12,013 nucleotides of DNA, from positions 1 through 12,013 of the forward strand of contig JAFGCA010000285.1 of assembly GCA_016932895.1 (NCBI GenBank), read 5' to 3'. The translations under genes and the position numbers were made by a program. How positions within the stretch are numbered: the stretch's first letter is position 1; every line of letters begins with the position of its first letter. This stretch comes from Sedimentisphaerales bacterium (GTDB taxonomy: Bacteria; Planctomycetota; Phycisphaerae; Sedimentisphaerales; SG8-4). This document shows positions 1 to 5,956 of this stretch, one piece after another. Below the pieces are notes generated by a model. It was not told where the DNA came from. It searched no databases and worked only from the letters and a program-made list of their open reading frames with translations.

Positions 1-541
1 CAAAGGTTTCGCACACACGTTGCTCGACCGCATCCTGGAGTTCAACCTGCGTGTCATCGAGAAAGCATGCGCGCACGACGTGGATATCTTCCGGTTCGGC
101 GACGACTGGGGCCAGCAGCGGGGCCTGCTCATGGGCCCGGACCTGTGGCGGGAGTACATCAAGCCGCGATTCAAGCAGATGTGCGCCCTCGTGAAATCCA
201 GGGGAAAAATCACGATGTTGCACTGCTGCGGCAAGGTCGATGAGATCTTCGGCGACCTGATCGAGTGCGGCCTCGACATCTTCAATCCCTTTCAGCCCGA
301 GGTCATGGATGTCTTTGAGATCAAGAGGACGTACGGCGGTTCGTTGACGTTCTACGGCGGCATCAGCATCCAGAGGACCCTGCCCTTCGGAACGGTGCAG
401 CAGGTTCGGGACGAGGTGAGAAAGCTGATCGACGTGGTGGGAGAAAGCGGCGGCTACATCGCCTCGCCCTCGCACGATACGCCGGGAGACGCCAGGCCGG
501 AGAATATCGCCGCCATGATCGAGGTCCTACAGAACCAATAG
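1..541 (+). CDS. Uroporphyrinogen decarboxylase-like methyltransferase, C-terminal part (5' end outside window)
   Basis: The reading frame is open from base 2 to the stop at 539-541, so the gene starts before the window; 179 residues are visible. Sequence resembles the URO-D/MtaA-MtbA superfamily, whose members either decarboxylate uroporphyrinogen III or move methyl groups between a corrinoid protein and a thiol or other acceptor. Visible family signatures are an LHCCG segment (bases 218-232, matching the zinc-binding H-x-C of the methyltransferase branch), 'GLDIFNPFQPE', 'FYGGISIQRTLPFGT' and 'GGYIASPSHDTPGD' followed by a 'PENI' segment near the C-terminus. In MtaA/MtbA-type enzymes a third zinc ligand is a Cys near this last position; here the segment reads S-P-S-H (bases 464-475), so a His may take that role (inference). 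The adjacent DUF1638 gene favours a methyltransferase-type role over haem synthesis. The internal TTG at 20 is not a convincing start. Exact substrate cannot be assigned. Confidence 0.85.
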   Translation, partial: KGFAHTLLDRILEFNLRVIEKACAHDVDIFRFGDDWGQQRGLLMGPDLWREYIKPRFKQMCALVKSRGKITMLHCCGKVDEIFGDLIECGLDIFNPFQPEVMDVFEIKRTYGGSLTFYGGISIQRTLPFGTVQQVRDEVRKLIDVVGESGGYIASPSHDTPGDARPENIAAMIEVLQNQ

Positions 542-587
542 GTCGCGCCGGCGGTAGTGTAAGGTTATACGATTGGAAAGGAAATGC

Positions 588-1346
588 ATGAGTCATACCG
601 GCCGTGGCGGCCCAGGAAATGGCAAACCACTGCGTTTGCAGTTGATTGTGTGTAAGGTGTTGCAACGAGAGGCCTACTATTGTGCGGCCCGGTCCCCGAA
701 CGTGGTGGACATCGTGCTGATGGAGCAGGGCTTGCACGATACGCCCGACCGGCTGCGGGAGCAGGTGCAGAAGGCGCTGCGGCAAACGCGCGACATACAG
801 GACCGACCCTTCGACGCGTCGCTGCTCGGGTACGGCTTGTGCAGCAACGGCACCGCCGGCTTGACCGCCGAGATTCCCGTCGTCATTCCGCGAGGCCACG
901 ATTGCATCACGCTCCTGCTCGGGGCCAAGGAACGGTACCAGCAATACTTCGATTCACACCGCGGCATCTACTGGTACAGCCCCGGCTGGATTGAATCGGG
1001 CAAGCAGCCCAGCCGCCAGCGCTATGAGCTGCTGCTCGCCGAGTACACCGAGAAGTACGGCGCCGACAATGCCCAGTACCTCCTGGAGGTCGAGCAGACC
1101 TGGATGAAGGAATACAGTTGGGCCACCTACGTGGACTGGGGGCTGGTCGATGCGGACGACTACCGGGCCTACACGAAGCAGTGCGCGGATTTTCTCGGCT
1201 GGAACTACGACGAGCTGCGCGGCGACTCGGGCCTGATGCAGCGCTTTGTCGACGGCGTGTGGAGCGACGAGGAGTTCCTCGTCGTGGAGCCGGGACAGAG
1301 CATCGCCGAGGACGTGACCAACGAGGGGATCATCAAAGCCGAATAG
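588..1346 (+). CDS. DUF1638 family protein
   Basis: A 252-residue protein matching the DUF1638 family by its characteristic segments: 'IVCKVLQREAYYCAARSPN' (about residues 20-38), 'LLGYGLCSNGT' (79-89), 'IPRGHDCITLLLG' (100-112) and 'YWYSPGWIE' (128-136). The biochemical role of the family is not established. Members are often found beside corrinoid methyltransferase genes, and here the gene lies 46 nt after a URO-D-like one, so a shared pathway is likely. Conserved-looking C22, C85, H104 and C106 could form a metal or cofactor site (inference only). The ATG at 588 is preferred because AAAGGAAA (577-584) sits just upstream; an in-frame TTG at 573 lies within that ribosome-binding region and is unlikely. 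The stop codon abuts the ATG of the next gene, which suggests translational coupling. No signal peptide or membrane segment is visible, so it should be cytoplasmic. Confidence 0.85.
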   Translation: MSHTGRGGPGNGKPLRLQLIVCKVLQREAYYCAARSPNVVDIVLMEQGLHDTPDRLREQVQKALRQTRDIQDRPFDASLLGYGLCSNGTAGLTAEIPVVIPRGHDCITLLLGAKERYQQYFDSHRGIYWYSPGWIESGKQPSRQRYELLLAEYTEKYGADNAQYLLEVEQTWMKEYSWATYVDWGLVDADDYRAYTKQCADFLGWNYDELRGDSGLMQRFVDGVWSDEEFLVVEPGQSIAEDVTNEGIIKAE

Positions 1347-2306
1347 ATGACGATGATGTTGCAGGAAAAAGTGTCCGTCGCCCTGTTCGTGCTGGCGATC
1401 CTTTCGATCTACGGTTTCGAGGCGATCTGGCTCGCGCGCGCGGCTTGGAATCGCATCTGCCGGCGCGGCAAGAAGAACCGGCGGCTGAGAAAAAGGGTCC
1501 TCCTCGTGCACGTCCTTGCAGTCGTCGGTTTGATGTGTATGCTCTACGGCTACCTCGTCGAGCCGGCTTGGCTCGACGTGCGCCGGGTGACGATTCCCAC
1601 AGCCAAACTCCGGGACGTCTCCCTGCGGATCGTGCACATTTCCGACTTGCACTGCGACCGCAGACCGCGCAACGAGGAGAAGATGGTCGAGATCGTTAAT
1701 GCTCTGACGCCGGACGTGGTGGTGGCCACGGGCGATTTGCTCAACGATCCGTCGGCGTTGCCTCGCTTGCGCGAAACCTTGCGCCGCCTTGAGGCTCCGC
1801 TGGGCAAGTTCGCCGTGGAGGGCAACTTCGAGGTCTGGCACTGGCCGCAACTCGATATGCTCGAGGGCACCGGCTTTCGCTTCCTGCGCCGGGACAGCGC
1901 CGTCGTTGCCAAAGGCAGCGAGGAAATCTGTATCTCCGGCCTGAGCATCGATAGGGCGACTGCGTGCCGGGACCTGCTCGGAGCACTCCCGGATGATCGC
2001 TTCAACCTGTTTCTTTTCCACACGCCCGATCTGATCGAGGACGTCAACGGTCTGGGCGTCGATCTCTATCTCTGTGGCCACACGCACGGCGGCCAGGTCG
2101 CACTGCCGCTCTACGGGGCCTTGCTGACGTTCTCGAAATTTGGCAAGAAATACGAATCCGGCCTGCACCGTTGCGGCACCGCGACGCTGTACGTCAACCG
2201 GGGCATCGGCCTGGAGCCGCGCCCGGCGCCGCAGGTTCGCTTCTGCGCCAGGCCCGAAATCGTCGTCTTCGACATCGTGCCCGCGCGGTCGCAGGCGTCA
2301 CCGTAA
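1347..2306 (+). CDS. Membrane-anchored metallophosphoesterase (YkuE/LpxG-like), with altered GNHE motif
   Basis: A 319-residue calcineurin-like phosphoesterase. Two hydrophobic segments (about residues 9-31 and 50-70), separated by a very basic stretch (R-R-G-K-K-N-R-R), anchor it in the inner membrane; the catalytic domain follows from about residue 90. Metal-site motifs in order: D-L-H-x-D (100-104), GDLLND (129-134), GNFE (159-162), FHTPD (224-228) and GHTHGGQ (244-250). This order is typical of membrane MPEs such as YkuE and the UDP-diacylglucosamine hydrolase LpxG. The third motif is normally GNH(D/E): the Asn metal ligand is kept, but the His that usually acts on the leaving group is Phe161 (codon TTC, 1827-1829), so activity may be changed. 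The ATG directly follows the upstream stop with no good Shine-Dalgarno nearby, suggesting translation coupled to DUF1638; ATG codons at 1353 and 1356 are alternatives. The substrate is unknown; a lipid or envelope phosphoester is a guess from the family. Confidence 0.88.
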   Translation: MTMMLQEKVSVALFVLAILSIYGFEAIWLARAAWNRICRRGKKNRRLRKRVLLVHVLAVVGLMCMLYGYLVEPAWLDVRRVTIPTAKLRDVSLRIVHISDLHCDRRPRNEEKMVEIVNALTPDVVVATGDLLNDPSALPRLRETLRRLEAPLGKFAVEGNFEVWHWPQLDMLEGTGFRFLRRDSAVVAKGSEEICISGLSIDRATACRDLLGALPDDRFNLFLFHTPDLIEDVNGLGVDLYLCGHTHGGQVALPLYGALLTFSKFGKKYESGLHRCGTATLYVNRGIGLEPRPAPQVRFCARPEIVVFDIVPARSQASP

Positions 2307-2324
2307 ACGAAAACCAGGGCAGGC

Positions 2325-2885
2325 ATGGAACTTCTGACCATCATCTTGTTGGCCGTGGCGTTGGCGATGGATGCCTTTGCCGTCTCCATCGTGACCGGCA
2401 GCGTCTACAAGGAGCTGCACATCCGCCACGCCCTGCGCATGGCGTTGTTCTTCGGGGCGTTTCAGTCGCTGATGCCGCTGGTCGGCTCGCTGGCCGGCCT
2501 GGGCCTGCGCCAGCACATCGCGGCCTACGATCACTGGATCGCCTTCGGCCTGCTGGGTCTGATCGGGGGCAAGATGATCTACGAAGCCTTCCAGATCGAG
2601 GCGGCCGAGAAAAAGCTGGACCCGTCCAACCTCCTGATCGTCCTGACGTTGTCGGTGGCCACCAGCATCGACGCGCTGGCGGTGGGCTTCACGCTCTCGC
2701 TGCTGGTCAGCTCGCTGGCCTTTGCCGTCATCGTCATCGGCCTGATTACCTTCGGCCTCTCGTATGCCGGCGTCTCCATCGGCAAGCGCTTCGGGCACTT
2801 CTGCGAAAGCAAGATCGAGATCCTCGGCGGCCTCATCCTCCTCGGCATCGGCCTCAAAATCCTCATCCAACATCTCTCGGCATGA
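2325..2885 (+). CDS. mntP: Manganese efflux pump MntP
   Basis: A 186-residue, strongly hydrophobic protein of the MntP (YebN, formerly DUF204) family, about the length of E. coli MntP (188 residues). About six membrane segments are visible. The two halves are related repeats: 'AMDAFAVSIVTG' (14-25) and 'SIDALAVGFTL' (114-124) carry the paired acidic residues D16 and D116, which are known to matter for manganese export in the family. The short polar loop around residues 90-101 separates the halves. The expected role is exporting Mn2+ from the cytoplasm to prevent toxicity. A purine-rich CAGGGCAGG (2315-2323) just ahead of the ATG can serve as ribosome-binding site. The gene starts 18 nt after the metallophosphoesterase, so it probably shares its transcript. 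There is no room for a yybP-ykoY manganese riboswitch directly in front. Metallophosphoesterases commonly use Mn2+, which may explain the pairing (inference). Confidence 0.93.
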   Translation: MELLTIILLAVALAMDAFAVSIVTGSVYKELHIRHALRMALFFGAFQSLMPLVGSLAGLGLRQHIAAYDHWIAFGLLGLIGGKMIYEAFQIEAAEKKLDPSNLLIVLTLSVATSIDALAVGFTLSLLVSSLAFAVIVIGLITFGLSYAGVSIGKRFGHFCESKIEILGGLILLGIGLKILIQHLSA

Positions 2886-2903
2886 AGTGTTCGACGGCAG
2901 CGG

Positions 2904-2922
2904 GGCAACCAGAGCTGTTGCC
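2904..2922 (+). repeat. Small perfect inverted repeat between mntP and the DUF4832 gene
   Basis: GGCAAC (2904-2909) and GTTGCC (2917-2922) form a 6-bp stem with a 7-nt loop, 18 nt after the mntP stop. No T-run follows, so it is a weak terminator candidate. It overlaps the possible -35 box TTGCCA (2918-2923) and could equally be an operator or have no function. Confidence 0.35.
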
Positions 2923-2944
2923 ATCGAGCGGCATATTGTACTAT
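2918..2944 (+). promoter_or_regulatory. Possible promoter for the DUF4832 gene
   Basis: TTGCCA (2918-2923) and TACTAT (2939-2944) resemble -35 and -10 boxes, but the spacer is only 15 bp, so this is weak. The stretch 2931-2950 is clearly AT-richer than its surroundings. The 114-nt gap after mntP and the change of gene type also suggest a separate transcript starts here. Confidence 0.3.
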
Positions 2945-2999
2945 CATGAACTGGTGACGTGCAGGATTGTTGTTCATGACAGCGAAAGGAGAAAGACGG

Positions 3000-4463
3000 A
3001 TGCGACGTGCTTCAATTCTTGTTTGTGTGATTGTGGCGACGGTTCTCGGGGGCAGTGTTCGGGCCGCCGACCCTGGGGAGCGACAGATCGTTCGGCCCGT
3101 CGATCATGGTCGGGCGCTGGTCAATCCGCAGATGGGCTGGACGATGCATTTCTATTCGAACATCATCAGCAACTACGGCTCGAAGCTGGCGCCGTCCGAT
3201 ACGCTCGACGATTTCCCGGGGTTGTCCTGCATCTACCTCCGCGTCCCGTGGTCGTTTTTGGAACCGGAGGAAGGCCGGTTCAACTGGTCGCTGCTCGACA
3301 CGCCCGCGCAGCGCTGGATCGACCAGGGCAAGCAGATCGCGCTGCGGATCAGCAGCACGGAATCGTGGATGCGGTGGGCCACGCCCGCGTGGGTCCACGC
3401 CGCTGGGGCGAAGGGCTACAACTTCACGGTCGGCAAGGGCGTCGATCCGAACGGGCCGTTTTGGGAGCCGGACTACAAGGACCCGGTCTTCCTCGACAAG
3501 CTCGACCGCTTTCTGGCCGCGTTGGCCCGGCGCTACGACGGCAACCCGAACGTCGCCTTCATCGATATCGGATCGTTCGGCGTCTGGGGCGAGGGACACT
3601 CGTGGGCCAGCTCGAAACTGCCGTTCGATTTAGAGGCGCGGAAGGCCCACGTCGATCTGTACTGCAAGCACTTCAAGAAGACTCTGCTGGCGATCAGCGA
3701 CGATTTCGCCGGCCCTGAGGAGCCCGGGCGGCATCTTCCGATCACCGACTATGCGCTGTCGAAGGGCGTGACTCTGCGGGATGACAGCATCTGCGTGCAG
3801 CCGCCGCCCCGGTCGTGGTTTCACGCGGAGATGGCGCAGGAGTTCTGGCCGAAACTGCCCGTGGTCCTCGAGCACGAGCATTACGGCTCGAGCAAGCGAA
3901 GGGGCGCCTGGGGCGACGGCTCGCTGTTGCTCGAGGCCGTGGAGCAGTACCACGCCAGCTACATGTCGATTCACTGGTGGCCCCGTATTCTGCTCAACGA
4001 AAACCGCAAGATCATCGACAGGGTCAACCGCCGCATGGGATACCGTCTGCAACTGCGCCGGGCCAACTTCCCCGGGCAGGTCCGCCTGGGCGAGCCCTTC
4101 ACGATTGAGACCGAATGGGCCAACGCGGGCGTCGCGCCGTGCTACCCGGGCGGCTTCGTTGGCTTTGCCTTCAAGGACGAGCAGGGGGGCATCGTCGCGG
4201 CGTTTGCCGACGAGTCGTTCAACGTGCGCGACCTGCAAGTTGGCCCGTCCGGCCGGGCGCCGACGCAAACCCTCGTTTCCCGCCTGGTCGTGGCCGAGAA
4301 AACGTACGGATTCGCTCCCGGCACGCAGGGCGGGACGTACGATCTGTATGTATCGGTCGGCCGCCTGGATGCCACGCCTGTCATTGCCCTGCCCCACGGC
4401 GACGACGACGGACATCGTCGCTATCGACTGGGCAAGGTCACAGTCCTGCCCCGCGCCAACTGA
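3000..4463 (+). CDS. Secreted DUF4832-type protein with TIM-barrel (glycoside hydrolase-like) domain
   Basis: A 487-residue protein. Residues 1-22 form a classic signal peptide (M-R-R, hydrophobic core, S-V-R-A), so it is exported. The mature part begins with 'NPQMGW' (42-47), typical of DUF4832-type proteins. A barrel-like domain follows, with 'RVPWSFLEPEEGRFNW' (81-96) resembling the W-x-x-x-E-P-x-x-G-x-(F/Y)-x-(F/W) pattern of GH42/GH5-like barrels. Candidate acidic residues sit where clan-A hydrolases keep theirs: Glu198 in 'GVWGEGH' and Glu291/Glu293 in 'LEHEHYG'; their catalytic role is inference. From about residue 345 a beta-sandwich (DUF4832-like) domain extends to the end. The ATG at 3000 is chosen because AAAGGAG (2985-2991) lies 8 nt ahead and the signal peptide starts there; TTG 2967 and ATG 2976 would add an unneeded extension. 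The likely role is binding or cleaving a polysaccharide outside the cytoplasm; substrate unknown. Confidence 0.83.
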   Translation: MRRASILVCVIVATVLGGSVRAADPGERQIVRPVDHGRALVNPQMGWTMHFYSNIISNYGSKLAPSDTLDDFPGLSCIYLRVPWSFLEPEEGRFNWSLLDTPAQRWIDQGKQIALRISSTESWMRWATPAWVHAAGAKGYNFTVGKGVDPNGPFWEPDYKDPVFLDKLDRFLAALARRYDGNPNVAFIDIGSFGVWGEGHSWASSKLPFDLEARKAHVDLYCKHFKKTLLAISDDFAGPEEPGRHLPITDYALSKGVTLRDDSICVQPPPRSWFHAEMAQEFWPKLPVVLEHEHYGSSKRRGAWGDGSLLLEAVEQYHASYMSIHWWPRILLNENRKIIDRVNRRMGYRLQLRRANFPGQVRLGEPFTIETEWANAGVAPCYPGGFVGFAFKDEQGGIVAAFADESFNVRDLQVGPSGRAPTQTLVSRLVVAEKTYGFAPGTQGGTYDLYVSVGRLDATPVIALPHGDDDGHRRYRLGKVTVLPRAN

Positions 4464-4610
4464 GGCGAACCGCCGCCCGCCGCCGCGGGAACGAGCCCGT
4501 AGCGTGGCGGCATGGGTATGCGTTTCGGACCACGGGATGTCCGAATGCTCGCTTCGATCTCAGCGCTCTGGGCCATCGAGGCAGCCTGCTTTGTCGCGCG
4601 CGGCCGCTCC

Positions 4611-4651
4611 AAGAAAAGAAGAGACGCCAGCCAGCCAGAAGCCGGCGTCTC
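4611..4651 (-). terminator. Rho-independent-type terminator for the minus-strand gene 4713-5390
   Basis: GAGACGCC (4621-4628) pairs perfectly with GGCGTCTC (4644-4651); two further pairs form after an A/C mismatch. Read on the minus strand, the hairpin is followed by TTCTTTTCTT (4620 to 4611), the expected U-rich tail, 62 nt after the stop codon of the minus-strand gene. The plus-strand side lacks a T-run, so it should stop mainly leftward transcription toward the converging DUF4832 gene. Confidence 0.75.
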
Positions 4652-4712
4652 CTATTCCCGGTCAAGTGCCGAAGGCCGCCTGACCCGGGCAAAGAGAGAG
4701 CACGGGCTTTGC

Positions 4713-5390
4713 CTATGAGCGTATCTCGATAATCTGTTGTGCCCGGGCGGCTGCCGTTCCGTAAATCCCATCGACATGGCAATCCAGCAGGTAGTAGCCT
4801 GACGGCAGAGGGGCACAGAGATTCGGATCCTCCGGGTCGGCCCCGGGGCGCTCGTCAGGATCGATGGATGGGTCCTCTCGAAGGGGGATCTCCAGCGTGG
4901 AGATGATCTGGGTGCTGTGGCCCGGTACCTGGGCCGAGCGCAGGAGAGACAGGTTGTATCGCGTGGGCTGCGGACAGTTGCTTATGACGGTTCCATCCGG
5001 CTGCATTTCCGCGGTGCAGATAACCGGCCCTTGATCGAGCCGAGTCAGTGTCACGTAGCCGATGATTATTGACGGGATCGGCATGGAACCAGGGTCGTTC
5101 GGTATGGGTGGGTCGAAGGTGGGCTCATCGGGTCCGATGCCGACGTAGATCGAGAATGAGCCTTCATTGAGCAGTCTCACCGTCAACCTTGCCGTCTCGG
5201 TGCTGTGGTAGACCCGCTGGTCGGTGGTCGCCTCGACGCGGAAGAGGGAGTCGGCCGGCACTTCGGCGCTTAGTTCAGCCAACGTGGCATCTCCCATGGC
5301 CGGGCGGCCGGGTGCGGCCGCGAAAAGACCGATGGCCAGCCCTAACATGGGCAGGACGCCCAGAAGTGTTCGCTCTACTTTCGTGTTCAT
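4713..5390 (-). CDS. Small secreted protein of unknown function, four cysteines
   Basis: A 225-residue protein I do not recognise. Residues 8-26 are hydrophobic after a basic start (K4, R7), giving a signal peptide probably cleaved near A26 to G33. The mature protein has beta-rich segments such as 'FRVEATTDQRVYHSTETARLTVRLLNEGS' split over 50-78, resembling the opening strands of Ig-like/BsuPI-type domains (weak resemblance). Four cysteines (125, 139, 192, 204) could form two disulfides after export. An acidic Pro/Asp-rich loop lies at 173-190, and 'SGYYLLDCHVDGIYGT' sits near the end. The ATG at 5390 is chosen because AGGAG (5402 to 5398) is 7 nt upstream; the longer frame beginning with GTG at 5405 would include that ribosome-binding site. 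It is divergent from the sigma-fusion gene across a 540-nt gap and could be under its control (inference). Confidence 0.72.
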   Translation of the reverse strand: MNTKVERTLLGVLPMLGLAIGLFAAAPGRPAMGDATLAELSAEVPADSLFRVEATTDQRVYHSTETARLTVRLLNEGSFSIYVGIGPDEPTFDPPIPNDPGSMPIPSIIIGYVTLTRLDQGPVICTAEMQPDGTVISNCPQPTRYNLSLLRSAQVPGHSTQIISTLEIPLREDPSIDPDERPGADPEDPNLCAPLPSGYYLLDCHVDGIYGTAAARAQQIIEIRS

Positions 5391-5426
5391 GGTGCAACTC
5401 CTCACGTACTCTTACGGTTGATGTGG

Positions 5427-5456
5427 TCCCCGTGCAGAAACGGTCTGCCCGTGGGA
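5427..5456 (-). repeat. Imperfect hairpin in the 5' leader of the small secreted protein gene
   Basis: TCCC (5427-5430) pairs with GGGA (5453-5456) and GCAGA (5434-5438) with TCTGC (5444-5448), separated by a small internal loop and closed by a 5-nt loop. It lies 37 nt upstream of the ATG at 5390 on the minus strand, so it could fold in the leader mRNA. Function is not evident. Confidence 0.35.
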
Positions 5457-5595
5457 TATCGAGCTACAGTAATAGTCCCGGAGTCGCCGGAACCTTACGC
5501 TGTGCCTCGGCGGAACTGATACTTTTTCCGGGGCCACGGGAACGCACGGTGCCGCGTTGGCTGAGATGCCGCAGGTCCTGTAAGGTGGTCCAGGA

Positions 5596-5622
5596 GAGCC
5601 ACCTGCCCGGCAAAAGTGGCTC
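5596..5622. repeat. 7-bp perfect inverted repeat in the divergent region
   Basis: GAGCCAC (5596-5602) and GTGGCTC (5616-5622) form a perfect 7-bp stem with a 13-nt loop. On the plus strand an A-rich stretch follows instead of T, so it is not a standard terminator. It sits just upstream of the A-tracts and candidate promoter of the sigma-fusion gene and may be a protein-binding site. Confidence 0.4.
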
Positions 5623-5631
5623 AGCATTCAG

Positions 5632-5688
5632 AAAAAGGCGGAAAAAAAGGTGTAAGGAATGCGAGGCTGTCGGACTATACTGGTATAG
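5632..5688 (+). promoter_or_regulatory. Candidate promoter/operator for the sigma-fusion gene
   Basis: TATACT (5676-5681) is a good -10 box. It lies inside CTATAC-TG-GTATAG (5675-5688), a 6-bp inverted repeat with a 2-nt centre, which looks like an operator overlapping the -10. Runs of A (5632-5636 and 5642-5648) occupy the place of an UP element. No good -35 box is present at 17 bp, so either an activator or an alternative sigma factor would be needed. The leader RNA would be about 240 nt. Confidence 0.4.
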
Positions 5689-5878
5689 GTTGTAAGCTCA
5701 ATTCTGGAGAATGGACCGGGCAGGCGCGGATGGGGGGTGCGGGAATCCATGTTGCCATGCCCATCCGGGACGTGCGCCGCCGTTTTTGCTTCTCTGCGCG
5801 CGTGTCTGGAAGGACGAAGCCGGGGCGGTGCGGAGACCTGCCGGAGGCGGCACGTTGTCAGAACCGGATGAAGGAGAA

Positions 5879-5956
5879 ATGCGCGGAACGCGACGAGTGA
5901 ATGACAGTACAGCGGAGAGACAGACACAACATGAGCAACGACCAGGACTGCGTTGA
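5879..5956 (+). CDS. Possible 25-residue leader peptide overlapping the sigma-fusion start
   Basis: An ATG at 5879 follows a strong AAGGAG (5871-5876). Its frame runs 25 residues (basic, Gln/Arg-rich) and stops at 5956, 26 nt inside the sigma gene in another frame. The strong ribosome-binding site here, compared with the weaker one at 5931, raises the possibility of translational coupling or a leader peptide. The residues themselves match nothing I recognise, so it may be chance. Confidence 0.25.
   Translation: MRGTRRVNDSTAERQTQHEQRPGLR

Larger units (their letters stand above)
5391..5930. other. 540-nt divergent intergenic region, probably regulatory
   Basis: No convincing gene is seen between the two divergent starts. 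The frame open at 5616-5900 lacks a good start and family-like sequence. The region holds an imperfect hairpin (5427-5456), an inverted repeat (5596-5622), two A-tracts (5632-5648), a short palindrome containing a TATACT box (5675-5688), and a possible leader reading frame (5879-5956). It is the longest non-coding stretch in the window. Confidence 0.6.

Noticed and set aside
954..2168. Long open frame (404 codons) on the minus strand
   Set aside because: It lies antisense to the DUF1638 and metallophosphoesterase genes, both with clear family motifs. It has no domain signature and reflects high GC in third positions.
2307..2324. Manganese riboswitch (yybP-ykoY) in front of mntP
   Set aside because: Only 18 nt separate mntP from the upstream gene, which is too short for this riboswitch.
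2171..3718. Long open frame (515 codons) on the plus strand in another frame
   Set aside because: It runs across mntP and the DUF4832 gene, is rich in Arg/Gly/Ala, and shows no recognisable domain.
4464..4712. Additional small gene between the convergent genes
   Set aside because: The open frames here are short, lack ribosome-binding sites and cross the terminator hairpin.
5616..5900. 94-codon open frame just ahead of the sigma gene
   Set aside because: It starts at GTG inside an inverted repeat without a ribosome-binding site and has no protein-like pattern. It covers the candidate promoter.
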